A stretch of DNA of 64,000 nt from Rugalucina vietnamica (lineage: Eukaryota > Mollusca > Bivalvia > Lucinida > Lucinidae): assembly GCA_964017185.1 (NCBI GenBank), contig OZ024875.1:64723043-64787042 (forward strand). Reading direction: 5' to 3'. Below the pieces are notes generated by a model. That model ran no database searches. It was not told the origin of the DNA and saw only the letters and a list, made by a program, of their open reading frames with translations. Of the stretch, positions 51,121 through 62,532 are shown piece by piece (position 1 is the first letter of the stretch; every line of letters starts with the position of its first letter). The position numbers were made by a program, and so were the translations under genes.

Positions 51121-51732
51121 AGGTTTTGGTTGGGGCCGGAGCTTCTTGTCTGTTGCTTGGCCCACCGGGGTCCAACTGGTGTTTTTCTTTTGCTCCGGAG
51201 TTAGTAGGTTATTCGGCGCCCAGGGATCTCCATCGTCGGGCAGCTTACTCAGTCTGTGAGTCCTGGTTTTTGATTCATCAGGATGTTTATCATGATTTAT
51301 TTGTTTGTTCTTGATGATTCATTGACTAGTTAGAGATTCACCACAGGACCGAATAACTAACTAAATGTTATGAACCACTGCAGAAGCTGAGGGTGAGGTT
51401 ATGGCCATGTAAAACCGGTTTAAGCCCGCCAGTAGCTTTGTGTTACTGATCGTTCCAAGTCGATACTTCTGTGGTGGTTCTTTTTGTTTTATGTCTTGGT
51501 GTATAAAAATTTTTTTGTGTTGTTGGCGCCTTATGTGTGTTTTCATATTTTTGGTTAAGTTAAGGTAACTGAGTGGCCACCTGTTGGGAAAATAGCTGCT
51601 CATTCGGCTTACGATATGTTTCATGGTATAAGTGCCTGATTGTTGGTTTGGTTTTTTCCCACCTCGGTTTTTGGAGTGGGAATCTTTTTCTGATTGCGCC
51701 TTTTCCTGATCTTTGCCTACTTGTACCTTTTT
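51121..51732 (+). mobile_element. Penelope-like 3' tail inserted in the RT gene
   Basis: About 610 bp, the longest plus-strand tail: GGTTTTGGTTGGGGCCGGAG ... to ...CTTGTACCTTTTT. It is non-coding and splits RT between motif A and the YIDD motif. Confidence 0.82.
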
Positions 51733-52674
51733 CCATTTATAGACAGTCCAAAGGAGATTTTAGAATTTGTTACTACAGAAAGACAATTTCGAAATAAACT
51801 GAAAGCGCTGAAATGTTGCTTGGTTCGCTTGGTTAATAGTTTGATTTTCGGTCTGGATGGGTGTAAAGCTTACATCGACGATGCCATCATCTACAGTGAA
51901 GAGTGGAAACAACACCTGGAGATCATCAGAGAATTCTTCAAAAGACTCAGTGATGCTAAACTGACAATAAACTTACCGAAAAGTGAATTTTGCCATGCTA
52001 GTTTGACATTTCTAGGACATATTGTTGGACAAGGTCAGGTCAGACCTGTAGAAGCCAAAGTTGAGGCTATATCAGATTTTCCTGTACCTACAGGAAAACG
52101 GCAACTGATGCGCTTTTTGGGTATGGCTGGATATTACAGAAAGTTCTGTAATAATTTTTCAGTTATAGCTGAGCCTTTGACAAATTTACTTGGTAAGAAG
52201 GTCAGGTATGTTTGGTCTGAGGCTTGTCAGAAGTCTTTTGATCAGTTAAAGGCCATACTTAAGAGTGCTCCAGTTCTATCAGCACCACGCTTTGACAGAG
52301 AATTCAAAATGGCGGTGGATGCAAGTGATGTTGGTGCAGGCAGTGTATTGTTACAAGAAGATGACAATGGTGTTGATCATCCTGTTTGTTACTTTTCAAA
52401 GAAGTTTGACAAACATCAAAGAAATTATTCTACTATAGAGAAAGAATGTCTATCTCTTATTCTTGCCCTTCAACACTTTCAAGTGTATCTGTCTTCTGCA
52501 AATTCACCAATTGTCGTCTTCAGTGATCACAATCCACTGACCTTCATACACAAAATGAAAAACAAGAATCAGCGTTTGCTCAGATGGAGTCTCATGTTGC
52601 AAGAGCACAATCTTGACATTAGACACATAAAAGGTAGAGATAATATAATTCCAGACACCCTTTCAAGAGCTTGA
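51733..52674 (+). pseudogene. pol: Gmr1-like pol part 2: RT C-terminus and RNase H
   Basis: Begins in a worn stretch: the RT segment between motif A and YIDD is altered, probably by compensating frameshifts. It then regains the family pattern: LVNSLIFGLDGCKAYIDDAI (catalytic YIDD), SEFCHASLTFLGHIV, RFLGMAGYYRKFC. RNase H follows with MAVDASDVGAGSVL, STIEKECLSLILALQHF and FSDHNPLTFIHK. It stops at 52,672-52,674 shortly before the purine tract and 3' LTR, with no integrase after RNase H. Confidence 0.82.
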
Positions 52675-52746
52675 CAGTTTTGCCTTGTATGTTTGCATAT
52701 GAGTATTGCAAAAGAAAGTTTTATTTCACAAAACTTTCTTTTCGTT

Positions 52747-52758
52747 GAAGAGGGGAAG
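52747..52758 (+). other. polypurine tract
   Basis: GAAGAGGGGAAG immediately before the 3' LTR, the expected plus-strand primer. Confidence 0.75.
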
Positions 52759-53555
52759 TGTTATATATAATTGATTCAATAATATTGATTCTTTTAAAAG
52801 TTATTACTTATAATTTATATATATATATAATCAAAGGGGAGTAACCCAATTAATTAATATATATTTCTTTTTATGTTTCTACAATTTATTATCTAGAACT
52901 TTGTAGAAGAATGTCATTGATTATTTTTATCACTGTTATATAATTTAGAAGTATAGAATATTCTATGAGCACTTTGTGGATAATTCCAGATGAAAATGGA
53001 GTGAGTGGTTTTTTTTACCATAAGTTAAAAATATATTTGGACTATGTATACTGAGATCTCGAAGGGTCTAGTGGACTCTCGTTTAGTCTTGATGGTCGTT
53101 GCGGCCTTGAATTCTCTCTGGAGAATTCTAAATTCTCTTTGGAGAATTTAAAAGAACTTTCGTTTAGTTCTTTTCTTTTCTAGAGAAAAGTTTATTATAT
53201 CATTCTCTAGAAACCTGGAGAATTTCCTTAGATGTATAAATATAGGTCCCAATTCAGTCGTAGGTATTCAGAAATTTGAAGTGATTTAAAGTATATAATT
53301 TTGGTTGTTTCACTAGTGTTTTGTGTGGATTAAAATATACATGTGCTCATATTCTGGTTACTGGATTGTGGACTTACATTTGAGGGACAAGGACTTATTT
53401 GACATTAACTTTGTAAGTTATTTATTTATCTATTTACTTATCTGTTTGTTTGTTTGTATGTATTTGCAGCATTTATTTGTTTGATTAAATATTGTTAAGT
53501 TTAAATTACTTGGTTGTTTTTCGCTGTACCTGTCTAGTTACGCTAGGTCGTAACA
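52759..53555 (+). repeat. 3' LTR
   Basis: 797 bp, starting TGTTATATATAA and ending GTCGTAACA; nearly identical to the 5' LTR. Confidence 0.92.
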
Positions 53556-53600
53556 ATGTAGATGGCTGTATGATGGTTCTAGACGGGATATTCCCGTCGG

Positions 53601-54322
53601 CACTAACAACTTTCTATGCTCCTTTTGCTCTTGCATAATTAGTAGCCATATTTGTTTTGGTAATTTAAATATTTTCTTTTTTTAATTACTTTTTGATTCC
53701 TTGCAATGATAAGTGAAGGAGAACTAAAACAGTGCATTTATAAATATAAATTAATAAAAAATATGATTTTGAAGCGTCAAAGAATACCTATAAATAGGAA
53801 ATTCAGTACCACTTCCTGTGTTTACATGTTTTTGGACACTGAAATATAGTCTTTAAATGAATTTTCCTGAGCCAGGTCAGACTTTTCCTGGAAAGAATGA
53901 TGTCTATATTTTCATAATATATCAAAATTATTTTGAGTCACACGTTTGCTGCGAGAGTCATGGCATGTTTTTGGACCCTACTTTTTGTTTACATAGATGA
54001 CCATATTTGGAAAGTAAATAAATTATTTTTTTTATTTTGAATCAATTTTTCTTTCAGTTTCACATTCGCAGATAGGGAATACTTAAAAAATATGTTAACA
54101 ACAGAAAGAAAATAAAATTTGGTTGTTTAATGACAAAATTTTGTGAATTTCTAACTGTCAGATTTGAATTTGCTTATAAATATTCATGTAATAACCCCTC
54201 CTTATTTATCTGAGCATGCTCAGTGATGCTGATTTATTGGAAAATACAGATCTAAAAATAGATTTTGGTGGGATTCCAGCTTTTCACAGGAGCAAAGACA
54301 AAGAAGGAAAAAGTTGTTAGTG
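53601..54322. mobile_element. 722-bp MITE, 5-bp duplication
   Basis: Ends CACTAACAACTTT and AAAGTTGTTAGTG are perfect 13-bp inverted repeats. GTCGG flanks both sides (53,596-53,600; 54,323-54,327), while copy A has a single GTCGG (about 34,180). No ORF. Confidence 0.82.
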
Positions 54323-54489
54323 GTCGGTGTTTTATGATACCTTCACACCCCACGAACGTGGAACGAGGTACGAGGAACCGAAGTGTAGCGGAGTAAAGGT
54401 TATTGTCGCCGCCAGGTAGCACTACATATAGGTGAGGTCTCGTTAGATCTAGCGAGAATGGGGTGAAGCCAGCTGATCTACAGTTTTTA

Positions 54490-54925
54490 ATGACGAAGTC
54501 TTAAGTTGGTCCACCGGGGTCCAACTGGTATCTTTCTTTTGCTCCGAAGTTAGTAAGTTATTCGGCGCCCAGAGGTCTCCGCCGTCGGGCCGCTTACTGA
54601 ATCTGTTGAGTCCTCGTTTTTAATTCATCATGATGTTTATAATGATTTAAAGGCGATACTTCTGTGGTGGTTCTTTCGTTCTGTGTCTTGGTGTTTGAAG
54701 TTTTTTTGTGCTGTTGGCGCCTTATTTATGTTTTCATATTTTTAGTTAAGTTTAGGCAACTGAGTGGCCACCTATTGGGAAAATAGCTGCCCATTCGGCT
54801 TACGATATGTTTTCATGGTATAAGTACCTGATTGTTAATTTAGTTTTTTTCCATCTCGGTTTTTGGAGTGGGAATCTTTTTCTGATTGCGCCTGTTCCTG
54901 ATCTTTGCCTACTTGTACCTTTTAA
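54490..54925 (+). mobile_element. Penelope-like 3' tail, plus strand
   Basis: Carries TCCACCGGGGTCCAACTGGT, GGCCACCTATTGGGAAAATA and the terminal CTTGTACCTTTT. It is truncated at its upstream side. 54,926-55,198 holds no feature. Confidence 0.75.
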
Positions 54926-55396
54926 TGTGTCATTTCTCGCTGTCAAACGCAGTTTCGGTCACGTGACGAAAGTGACTTTGTTTCAATTGTACTTCCGCGG
55001 CAGAAAAGTAGTGCGATTTGAGAATGGAGAATTTTCTAAATATGTATAATGTAGGCAAATTTAGATAAATGATAACCTGCCTGATATTGTAAGGCTACCC
55101 GTCGCAATCAGAATCGACATTATACCTTAAATGTGCAAAATGAATGACACTGTTGTTCAGTGTTATCATACTGTTGTTATCATATTTATTCGCCAGGGGC
55201 TCGTTTCACAAAGCGTTTAAGACATATTTTATCCTAAGTTTGAACTTATTACTAATTTCGGTATAAGATATGTCTCATCCTTAAGATGTCCTAACTTTAG
55301 TCCTAACAATAGGACACAGCTTATGATTGCACTTATTTAATAGTAAACTAAAAATTGCCGACGTGTTTATGTGAAGGGAAAACACAACAAAATATT

Positions 55397-55466
55397 ACCA
55401 AGACCGGATTCGAACTCGGATCGCCTGGACAGAAGACAACAAAGCTTACCACTGAGCCACCGAGTT
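55397..55466 (-). repeat. tRNA-derived (SINE-like) sequence
   Basis: On the minus strand TGGCTCAGTGGTAAGC is an A box and GTTCGAATCC a B box, at tRNA spacing. T-stem and acceptor pairing are broken, so this is a tRNA-derived repeat, not a functional tRNA gene. Confidence 0.5.
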
Positions 55467-55514
55467 ATATATCTTAATCATTGGTTCAGTATTGATAAAG
55501 GCCTACATTTTATT

Positions 55515-56140
55515 TTAGTTTGTTTGAGTTAATGCTTAACGCCCCATTCAACAGCTATGTTCAAGCCGAGACGTTGCCTCCTATTCATGAGGCTTCAAAT
55601 ATACTCAGCCAAACTTATAACGCAACAACGATTTATTTGTTATGTTATACAAATAAACTTTATTTCCACTGGATTACATTGCCGGGCGATTGACACATCT
55701 GGTTGTAATATTCTGTAGTATGCGCCTGAAGAAATTAATCATTTTTCACGATCCAAAAGGAAGACTGACTTCCAGAATCTCTCAGATGTCGCAAAATATT
55801 CTCATTCGAGCTCAATGGTCCATACTCTGAAAGCCAAATTGTACCCTTTTAATTTATAGGCGATTGCTGACCAGCATATATATGGTAGACTGTCTTACAT
55901 TTCATTGAAATGCGAAAACATGCCATAATCGTGATGCGTTGTGTTTGGCTCAGTATACAGTACCAAAGTAAGGCTTACGTGTATGGATATTTTACCTAAC
56001 CACGGTTTCTAGGCAGGCTCAGACCTGAACGGTTAACCAGTAGCCTAATCAGATGGACAGTCAGTAGCGTATAAGCTTTGCTTGGAGCGGTACAAGCAGC
56101 CCATCCCATCTATTATTTCTCAGGGCCCCAATGGGCCCAA
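55515..56140. repeat. dispersed repeat, copy 1
   Basis: Blocks AATGCTTAACGCCCCATTCAAC, GGCTCAGACCTGAACGGTTA and ACAAGCAGCCCAT recur at 63,640-63,925. Confidence 0.65.
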
Positions 56141-56404
56141 TTTTTATTTTAACTGCAAACATCATGAACTGTATACATAATTGCGAGTATACCTAGACCT
56201 ATATGGCAAATTGACTATATTTCCCCAAATGATAAACAGATCGGCCGCCCGATGCATCAGGTTTATCATACAGTGTATAAGGCAAACACTGGTGTTTCGA
56301 TTTGCAGATGAAATAGCCTATAGCATTACAATGAAACAGTTGGTAGATCTAAGTGCATGTATTTATATTGAAATAGAAAGAAAAAGAGAAAAAAGAGAGA
56401 GGAA

Positions 56405-56490
56405 TGGATTGGATCTCGGATCGCCTGGTTCATATTATGGCAAAAATACTAATTGAAATACTTGCATAAATCCACTGAGCTATCACCAAT
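56405..56490 (-). repeat. second tRNA-derived sequence
   Basis: The minus strand reads GATAGCTCAGTGG (A box) and GATCCGAGATCCAATCC (degenerate B box) with a stretched middle. Confidence 0.35.
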
Positions 56491-56682
56491 ACTAAATCAA
56501 TTCTATTATTTAACATACTTGTTTGTTGTGTTTGAATCTTATGAGCAAGTCACAACCTCAAACAAGTCTTACCGTTAACATAGATCACAAGTCACTCCCA
56601 GTAAGATTAATCTCGACCATAAGATAAGATATGTCCTAAGAGCTTCGTGAAACGAGCTACAGTATTTTGTGAGCATTCCTCA

Positions 56683-57880
56683 TTGTCGCCGACATGTAGG
56701 TAGCGTTCCGCTACACATTGACCAAAATGATCTGGGTAATTCATGTGGGATACTTCCTACAAATTAGGGCGTCATACGCGAGAGATATAATGATCTTGCG
56801 AGAACAGATTTAGAAAATGGCCAGAATATTAAGCGGAAAGACCACAAAATACAAAGAAAGACAACATGCGTGAATTTTATTTTAAGCTGTATTCAAAGTT
56901 TACATTTGCTGCTGCCATTTTCATGCTTTAAGCCTCGTTTCCACGGACAATTTTTCTTCGACGAAGATTATTTGCCACAGAAACTTTGGCAATGAGTTTG
57001 CGTTCACACACAGCAAAGATTACTTAATATTACTTAGCTCGCTCACTTTTGTCACAGATATTTGACGATGAAACTTCGCCGAATTAAATTTACACAAGCA
57101 TATTTTTCTGCGACAAACCTACTTTGTCAACGAAAAATTGTCCGTGGAAACGAGGCCTTATGAATTTCACTACTTTTGTACTGGCGAAAAAAGGACAGTT
57201 GTTTTCTATTGTTTGCCAAAATCAATTTCGTTGTTTCAAGGCAGAAGTAAATGAAGGTGAACCGGATTACCAAACGTTAAAGCGAGTCAAGACAGAAGTA
57301 TGACTGAAATATTGTTGACCGGGTCGTTAAACAGTAAGACACGCGAGGCAGAATAAAAAAAATATACGATTTATTATTTGCAATAGTAAACAACTACATA
57401 CAGATGTTCATATTTTTGTAAAATCTGCTATTTCAGGGCTACTCAGCCCTTTGAATTTTTATAGTTGCCAGTTTTGTTTAAAAAATCGGAAGTTGACTTA
57501 ATCAAAGTAAATATGAGCAAGCTTTGGGAAACCTCCCATTTAATAATAATATACACGTCAAAGTTTTTACAAGCAAGCCTAAAACTGTATATATTATAGA
57601 AGAAGGATGGAATCAATTCTAGCCTAGTAGGTGAAATTGAGCGCACTGAAGAATTGAAATTACCCTTCACTGTGGAACTGTCATAGTCAAGCGGAATTAA
57701 AATTTTCCTAAATAAGACGCCATGATTGATCGTTATTTCTGTAGAAGGTATCAATTACGGCTATATGTATATATCAATCAAAGAATTCCATCACATTCGC
57801 TCATGCAAAAATCTAATTTCTCTTTCTGCACTTTCTTGCACTGATGATAATGTCAACGCAGGGACTTAAAACACGTTCCT
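56683..57880. repeat. duplicated unit, copy C (diverged)
   Basis: Resembles copy A at its start (CGCCGACATGTAGGTAGCG vs the 32,990 region) and end (AGCAAGCTTTGGGAAACCTC, as at 34,343). It has no gene. Confidence 0.6.
56931..57157. mobile_element. 227-bp Harbinger-type MITE
   Basis: Ends AGCCTCGTTTCCACGGACAA and TTGTCCGTGGAAACGAGGCC, flanked by TTA on both sides (56,928-56,930 and 57,158-57,160). Confidence 0.8.
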
Positions 57881-57969
57881 CGTATTAAATCAATAAAATT
57901 TACAAGTGCTGTTATGTTCAGAATATTGTTCTACCCTTTGGTTTGTTCACTTCAAGGCTTTATGCAATA

Positions 57970-58674
57970 TAAGGTACAAGTAGGCAATGATCAGGAAATG
58001 GCGCAATCAGAAAGAAAATCCCACTCCAAAAACCGAGGTTGGAAAAACTGAATTGTCAATAAGGTACTTATACTAAGAAAACATATCGAAAGCCGAGTGA
58101 GCAGCTATTACCCAATAGGTGGCCACTCAGTTACCCGAACCTACATTAAAAAAATATGAAACCGCACATATGTGCAAACAACAATTCAACACCAAGACAT
58201 AAAACAATAAGAGAACCACAACAGAAGTATCGCCTTGGAACTATTAGTAATATAAATATACTGGCGGGCTTAAACTAGTTTTACATGGCCATAACTTTAC
58301 CCTCAGCTTCTGCAGTGGTTCACAAAATTAAGTTAGTTGTACGGTCTTTGTGATGAATCTCTAACTAGTCAATGAACAAATAAATCATGATAACCACTAT
58401 GATGAATAAAAAAAACGAGGACTCACAGATTCAGTAAGCTGCCCGACGATGGTGATCCCTGTGCGCCCAATGAGTTACTGAAAAGTCCGGAGCAAAAGAA
58501 AAACACCAGTTGAACCCCGGTGGGCCAAGCAACAGACAAGGAGCTCCGGCCCAACCACATAAAATGAATAGCGTTAAGTCGGGGCCATCAAAGAGTCTGA
58601 CTCTCGGCCCACCGGCGTGCAATTAAAGAAGGCAGCATAGCTATCAACCATGATTGGATTAGAAACTGTCCAAA
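57970..58674 (-). mobile_element. Penelope-like 3' tail, tandem member 1
   Basis: A minus-strand tail from AAGGTACAAGTAGGCAATG to CACCGGCGTGCAATTAAAG plus a short coding remnant. It is directly followed by another in the same orientation. Confidence 0.75.
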
Positions 58675-58675
58675 A

Positions 58676-59061
58676 AAGGTACAAGTAGGCAACAATCAGG
58701 AAAAGGCGCAATCAGAAAGAGAATCCCTCTCCAAAAACCGAGGTGGGAAAAAATCTAAATTAACAATCAGGCACTTATACCATTAAAACATATCGTAAGC
58801 CGAATGAGCAGCTATTTTCCCAATAGGTGGCCACTCAGTTACCTAAACTTAACTAAAAATATGAAAACATACATAAGGCGCAAACAGCACAAAAAGTTTA
58901 AACACCAAGACATAAAACAATAAGAACCACCACAAAAGTATCGCCTTGGATCGATCAGTAATATAAAATTACTGGCGGGCTTAAATCGATTTTACAGGTA
59001 CCTAACATCACCCTCAGCTTCTTCAGTGGTTCACAACATTTAGTTAGTTGTTCGGTCCTCG
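58676..59061 (-). mobile_element. Penelope-like 3' tail, tandem member 2
   Basis: Starts again with AAGGTACAAGTAGGC and ends near TTGTTCGGTCCTCGG. The head-to-tail pair is usual for Penelope-like elements. Confidence 0.75.
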
Positions 59062-59200
59062 GTACAAACTCCCCATATCCCAAAACTAATTTCACTGATA
59101 ACCCAAAAGTCAAGTCCAGTACCGCGTATTCCAAAATTACTACGGGTCATTTAACCATGTCCCAAAATATAAATGTTTGAATGTCCCGTATCCCGAAATA
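59062..59200. repeat. CCATATCCCAAA-type repeat, copy 2
   Basis: Words CCCCATATCCCAAAA and CCGTATCCCGAAATA, as at 37.2-37.36 kb. Confidence 0.45.
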
Positions 59201-59215
59201 CCCGACTTAGATAAA

Positions 59216-59445
59216 TGAGCCGCCACATGGGAAAACCAACAATCTTCATAGGCGAAAACAAAGGCGCAGTAACTGCGAAGCTGATCAGCGCCTTTGTTTT
59301 CGCTACTCGGATAGTACAATTCCGTTTCTTCTTAAATCCCAAATTTCAAGCTTCTAGCCTGCTTCTGTGACTGTACAGCCTGATTTCTGTCGGACCTCTT
59401 AAGATTTGTTGTTAAAAATTGTTGGTTTTCCCACGAGGCGGCTCA
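59216..59445. mobile_element. GAGCCGCC MITE, copy 8 (inverted)
   Basis: Inverted ends TGAGCCGCCACATGGGAAA / ...CCACGAGGCGGCTCA. 59,446-59,984 shows no supported gene; short overlapping frames on both strands have no family pattern. Confidence 0.8.
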
Positions 59446-59984
59446 AATGCCCGGCCGGTGAGTGGATTTTTGCGATAAGGTGTCGTTGGACATAATTATT
59501 CGCCATCCGTAGTCTTTTAACAGTGTCTTTTCATGATGCAAGAAAAATTATTCTGCTTCTCTTGGTCAACACATTGTTATGTTGTTGGTGTTATTTGTAA
59601 GCTAAATGAATAAAGCGGTAAACAATGTATTTTTATTCAATTTCTTGCATGCATTTAAAGCTATATTTTCTTTTATAAATTTATTAGAGATTTTTTGACA
59701 ATTTTGGGCAACGTCACCATTGACGCCAATTGATGAGAAAGTGGCTTGAAACTGAAAACTGCAACGTCGAAACTTCATCAAATAATCTGTGGACTGTTTG
59801 GTGATAGCGTTCTGCGCAGAATGTGCTGTATGCCAGATGAAGAGGGAGTTAGACAACATGGGACTATAAAGAGACAATTGACAAGAATCGCCTTAGATTG
59901 TGTTCAGAAAAAAATGCAAAACAATGATCACTAGTTTTATATTTTGGAGTTTTTTAATTGCAGACTACAATAATCTTTGTTTAT

Positions 59985-60523
59985 TATGCCCCCAACTTTG
60001 AAAAAGTTGGTAGGGCATATTGCTTTGGGCTTGTCCGTGCGTCCGTGTGTCCGTGTGTCCGCACCACTTTTTTCTTAACTTTTAAACGGTGGATGCTAGT
60101 GTTTTGAAATTTCATATATGGATTCCTCATGAAAAAAAAGATGACCCGTATTTTTTTTTCTTTTCTGAGTTATGCCCCCTTTCTGAATTATCTCCCTTTG
60201 AAAAAAAAATCTTGAAAATCTTGTGTGCGAGATATCTCAAAAAGTATTTAAGCTAGTGCTTTCATTTTTGGTATGTTGATTGGGGCCAAGGAGTAGATCA
60301 CCTGATTAACTTTTGAGAACTTTTTGTCAAATTTTGACAAAATTACGGAATTTTGAAAATTTATCAATTTTACCACTTTCGGATTTAAGTGTGCATCTGT
60401 TATCACTGTTAGTCCTCAAGTTTGCTATTTGTGCCCAGGTCAACTCTGTTTGCTTACATGATTTTCAAAAAATAATAAAAAAAACTGTGCCAGGTTAGTG
60501 GCAAGCATACAGTTGGGGGCATA
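59985..60523. mobile_element. 539-bp element with TATGCCCCC ends
   Basis: Inverted ends TATGCCCCCAACT / AGTTGGGGGCATA. The interior has tandem GTCCGTGTGTCCGTG words. It is a type of dispersed repeat common in molluscs. No ORF. Confidence 0.7.
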
Positions 60524-60682
60524 GTGTTTTACAAACACTTATTTCTAGTTGTTACATTCATTTAACTTCTACATGAAAATATGTTGACGGGAGAGGAAAG
60601 ATACTTTATCTTGCAAACATAAAAATACACTGAAGTCTATGGAGTTTTCCGAAAGTGGCGAAATATTATCATCGGTATAAGA

Positions 60683-60975
60683 TGTCCATGCAATGTATTC
60701 CCCTTTTATATAGTAAAACTGGGGTGTACAGGGATATTCCGTTTTGTTTTTTTGTTTTTTTTTTGTTTTTTTTTAGGTTGTGAGTACTCGTTTTTACCCA
60801 ACACATAGATTGTGAGTACTCTTTTGAACCACATCGCCTCGCTGAGGCGGTTCTAACGAGTACCCACAATCTATATTTTGGATCAAAAATAAGGAAAATA
60901 GGTATACCCCTGCATACCCCAGTTTAGCTATATAACAGTTGGGTTCAAGTGGGTATACATTATACGGCCATGTTT
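60683..60975. repeat. palindromic repeat with GGTATACCC words, copy 3
   Basis: Arms with AAAACTGGGGTGTACAGGG and CCCTGCATACCCCAGTTTA, central CGCCTCGCTGAGGCG. It is the most complete member of the family also seen at 21.5, 26.7 and 63.97 kb. 60,976-61,620 holds nothing recognised. Confidence 0.65.
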
Positions 60976-61623
60976 TCGTTATTGACATGGGCATATTTTT
61001 GCAGTGGTCCATTGCAATGCGACGTTTGTGCAACCATACACATAACAGTTATTTATCATCATCATCATTTTCGTAACCGTCTGCTATATGTATACTGTTT
61101 ACATTATGCAGTTTGATATCTTGGAGACCTCATTTCTTCCATATTTCTATCAAATTCTACTAAATTATTCAGACAGTTCCTTCACTTTGCCGAGTCTGGT
61201 ATAATCATGTCATATTTTATCCCCGGTTGATTTAGTATTGGCATTTTGTACTGAACCAAATAAAGCATTAACTCTTGATACCATTATTAAGGGATCTACA
61301 TATTTTATGACATTGCTAACCAGAATTCTGGAAATAGAAGACGGATGAAGGAGAAAATAATCCATTTAATCAATAAGCCAGTCAATGCATAAACGTATAT
61401 GAAAAGTTTTCGGCAAAACTGAGCTATCTAGAACAGGCAAAACAGCCGAGTGCATGGCATTACAGAAACATGCTATATGCAATGAAAGGCGGAAAACAAA
61501 AATCAGTTGAAAAAAAAATGATATTTTTCTTGATTTTAAAATAAAAAATAACAAAAATAACCTATTTAGCTGCAGGACCTCAAATATTAATGTTGATACT
61601 AAATTATTCTGTTTCTTAGAAAA

Positions 61624-61735
61624 AGGTACAAGTAGGCAATGACCAGGAAATGGCGCGATCAGAAAGAAATTTCCACTCCAAAAACCAAGGTGGTGAAACC
61701 TAAGTTGACAATTAGGTACATATACTGAGAAAACT
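61624..61735 (-). mobile_element. short Penelope-like 3' tail
   Basis: AAGGTACAAGTAGGCAATGA onward for about 110 bases, matching the terminal part of the other tails. 61,736-62,468 has no feature I can support. Confidence 0.65.
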
Positions 61736-62468
61736 GCACAATGGGAGTACAGCGTCGCGACAAAGGTAGTGCCTTATTTCGTATTACTTAGAATTTTTCG
61801 ATTCCAACAGAGGTTCCATAAGAGAGTGTTTCTTGCTTTTTATAAAACCTTGGTCGTCTCGTGTCAAAATTGTCCATCAAATGTCATTTGAATATCTTAT
61901 CCCAATATTCCACTCAGCAAATATTCCTGATAACCTGATATTGCGCGGAGGGCCTCTAGAAAATGATGTCTGATATTTTCATTAGAAACGTTAATTAAAA
62001 TGCTCCCGGTCTTGACTTCTGTCAAATGCTGGCATATTTATGTCACTAAGATGACAGTTTTCGCTTGCTGGCAAACAGGACTAAAAAGCGAAATGTTTGA
62101 ATTTGGCGAAAGTTATGCTGTAATTACCATACGAAAATTGATTCTACGATCACTTGCTAGACGTTTAAGACTTTTTGTAGACTAAATCAAGAAATTCAGT
62201 ATACACAAGATTTACATGGACATCTCTCGTATGTTCGCCCCAAAATTCATCCAAATACATGTAATAATGTAGAAAAAACACATAGTGCACTCGAAACTAT
62301 TCTCTCGCGGCTCCATGCTCATTCTTGGAGGTAAAGATAACACCTCGGTCACATTTCAAATGCTACAGAAAAAAGCTGCCATATAGTACATGAAAACGTG
62401 TGAAAAACTTCCCATATACTGTACGCTTCAGTTGGATATATCCCAATATGGTATTATTTGGGAAATTG

Positions 62469-62532
62469 CTAAGATAAGATCCGTTAAGATCCGATAAGAT
62501 AAGATAAGATATGATAAGATAAGATAAGATAA
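62469..62532. repeat. (GATAA)n microsatellite
   Basis: About 64 bases of AAGATAAGAT-type repeats. 62,533-63,190 shows no gene. Confidence 0.85.

Larger units (their letters stand above)
45872..53555 (+). mobile_element. Gmr1-like Ty3/gypsy LTR retrotransposon
   Basis: 7.7 kb with two LTRs, flanked by ATGT on both sides (45,868-45,871 and 53,556-53,559). Copy A has one ATGT at the matching empty site. Order: gag, protease, integrase, RT, RNase H. Ty3/gypsy elements normally have integrase last; integrase before RT is the arrangement of the Gmr1 group. Two Penelope-like tails (47,598-47,972 and 51,121-51,732) break gag and RT. Confidence 0.88.
38582..54480. repeat. duplicated unit, copy B (expanded by insertions)
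   Basis: Matches copy A in order: 38,582-39,560 to 32,125-33,310; satellite; 40,700-40,718 and 41,653-41,896 to 33,500-33,745; 45,481-45,871 to 33,746-34,150; 53,556-53,600 and 54,323-54,400 to 34,150-34,250. The blocks between are insertions listed separately. 38,386-38,581 shows no feature. Confidence 0.75.
55199..56658. mobile_element. 1.46-kb element with GCTCGTTTCAC ends
   Basis: Inverted ends GCTCGTTTCACAAAGC and GCTTCGTGAAACGAGC, about 35 bp with mismatches and continuing with AAGACATATTTTATC-like bases. Its interior contains two tRNA-related stretches and a dispersed repeat, and no ORF of note. Confidence 0.65.

Noticed and set aside
55397..55466. Functional tRNA gene
   Set aside because: A and B boxes are visible, but T-stem and acceptor-stem pairing are broken; better described as tRNA-derived.
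58381..58440. Another hammerhead in Penelope-like tails (words such as CTGATGAATCAAAAAC in related copies)
   Set aside because: CTGATGA occurs, but no GAAA core and no stem II complement follow.
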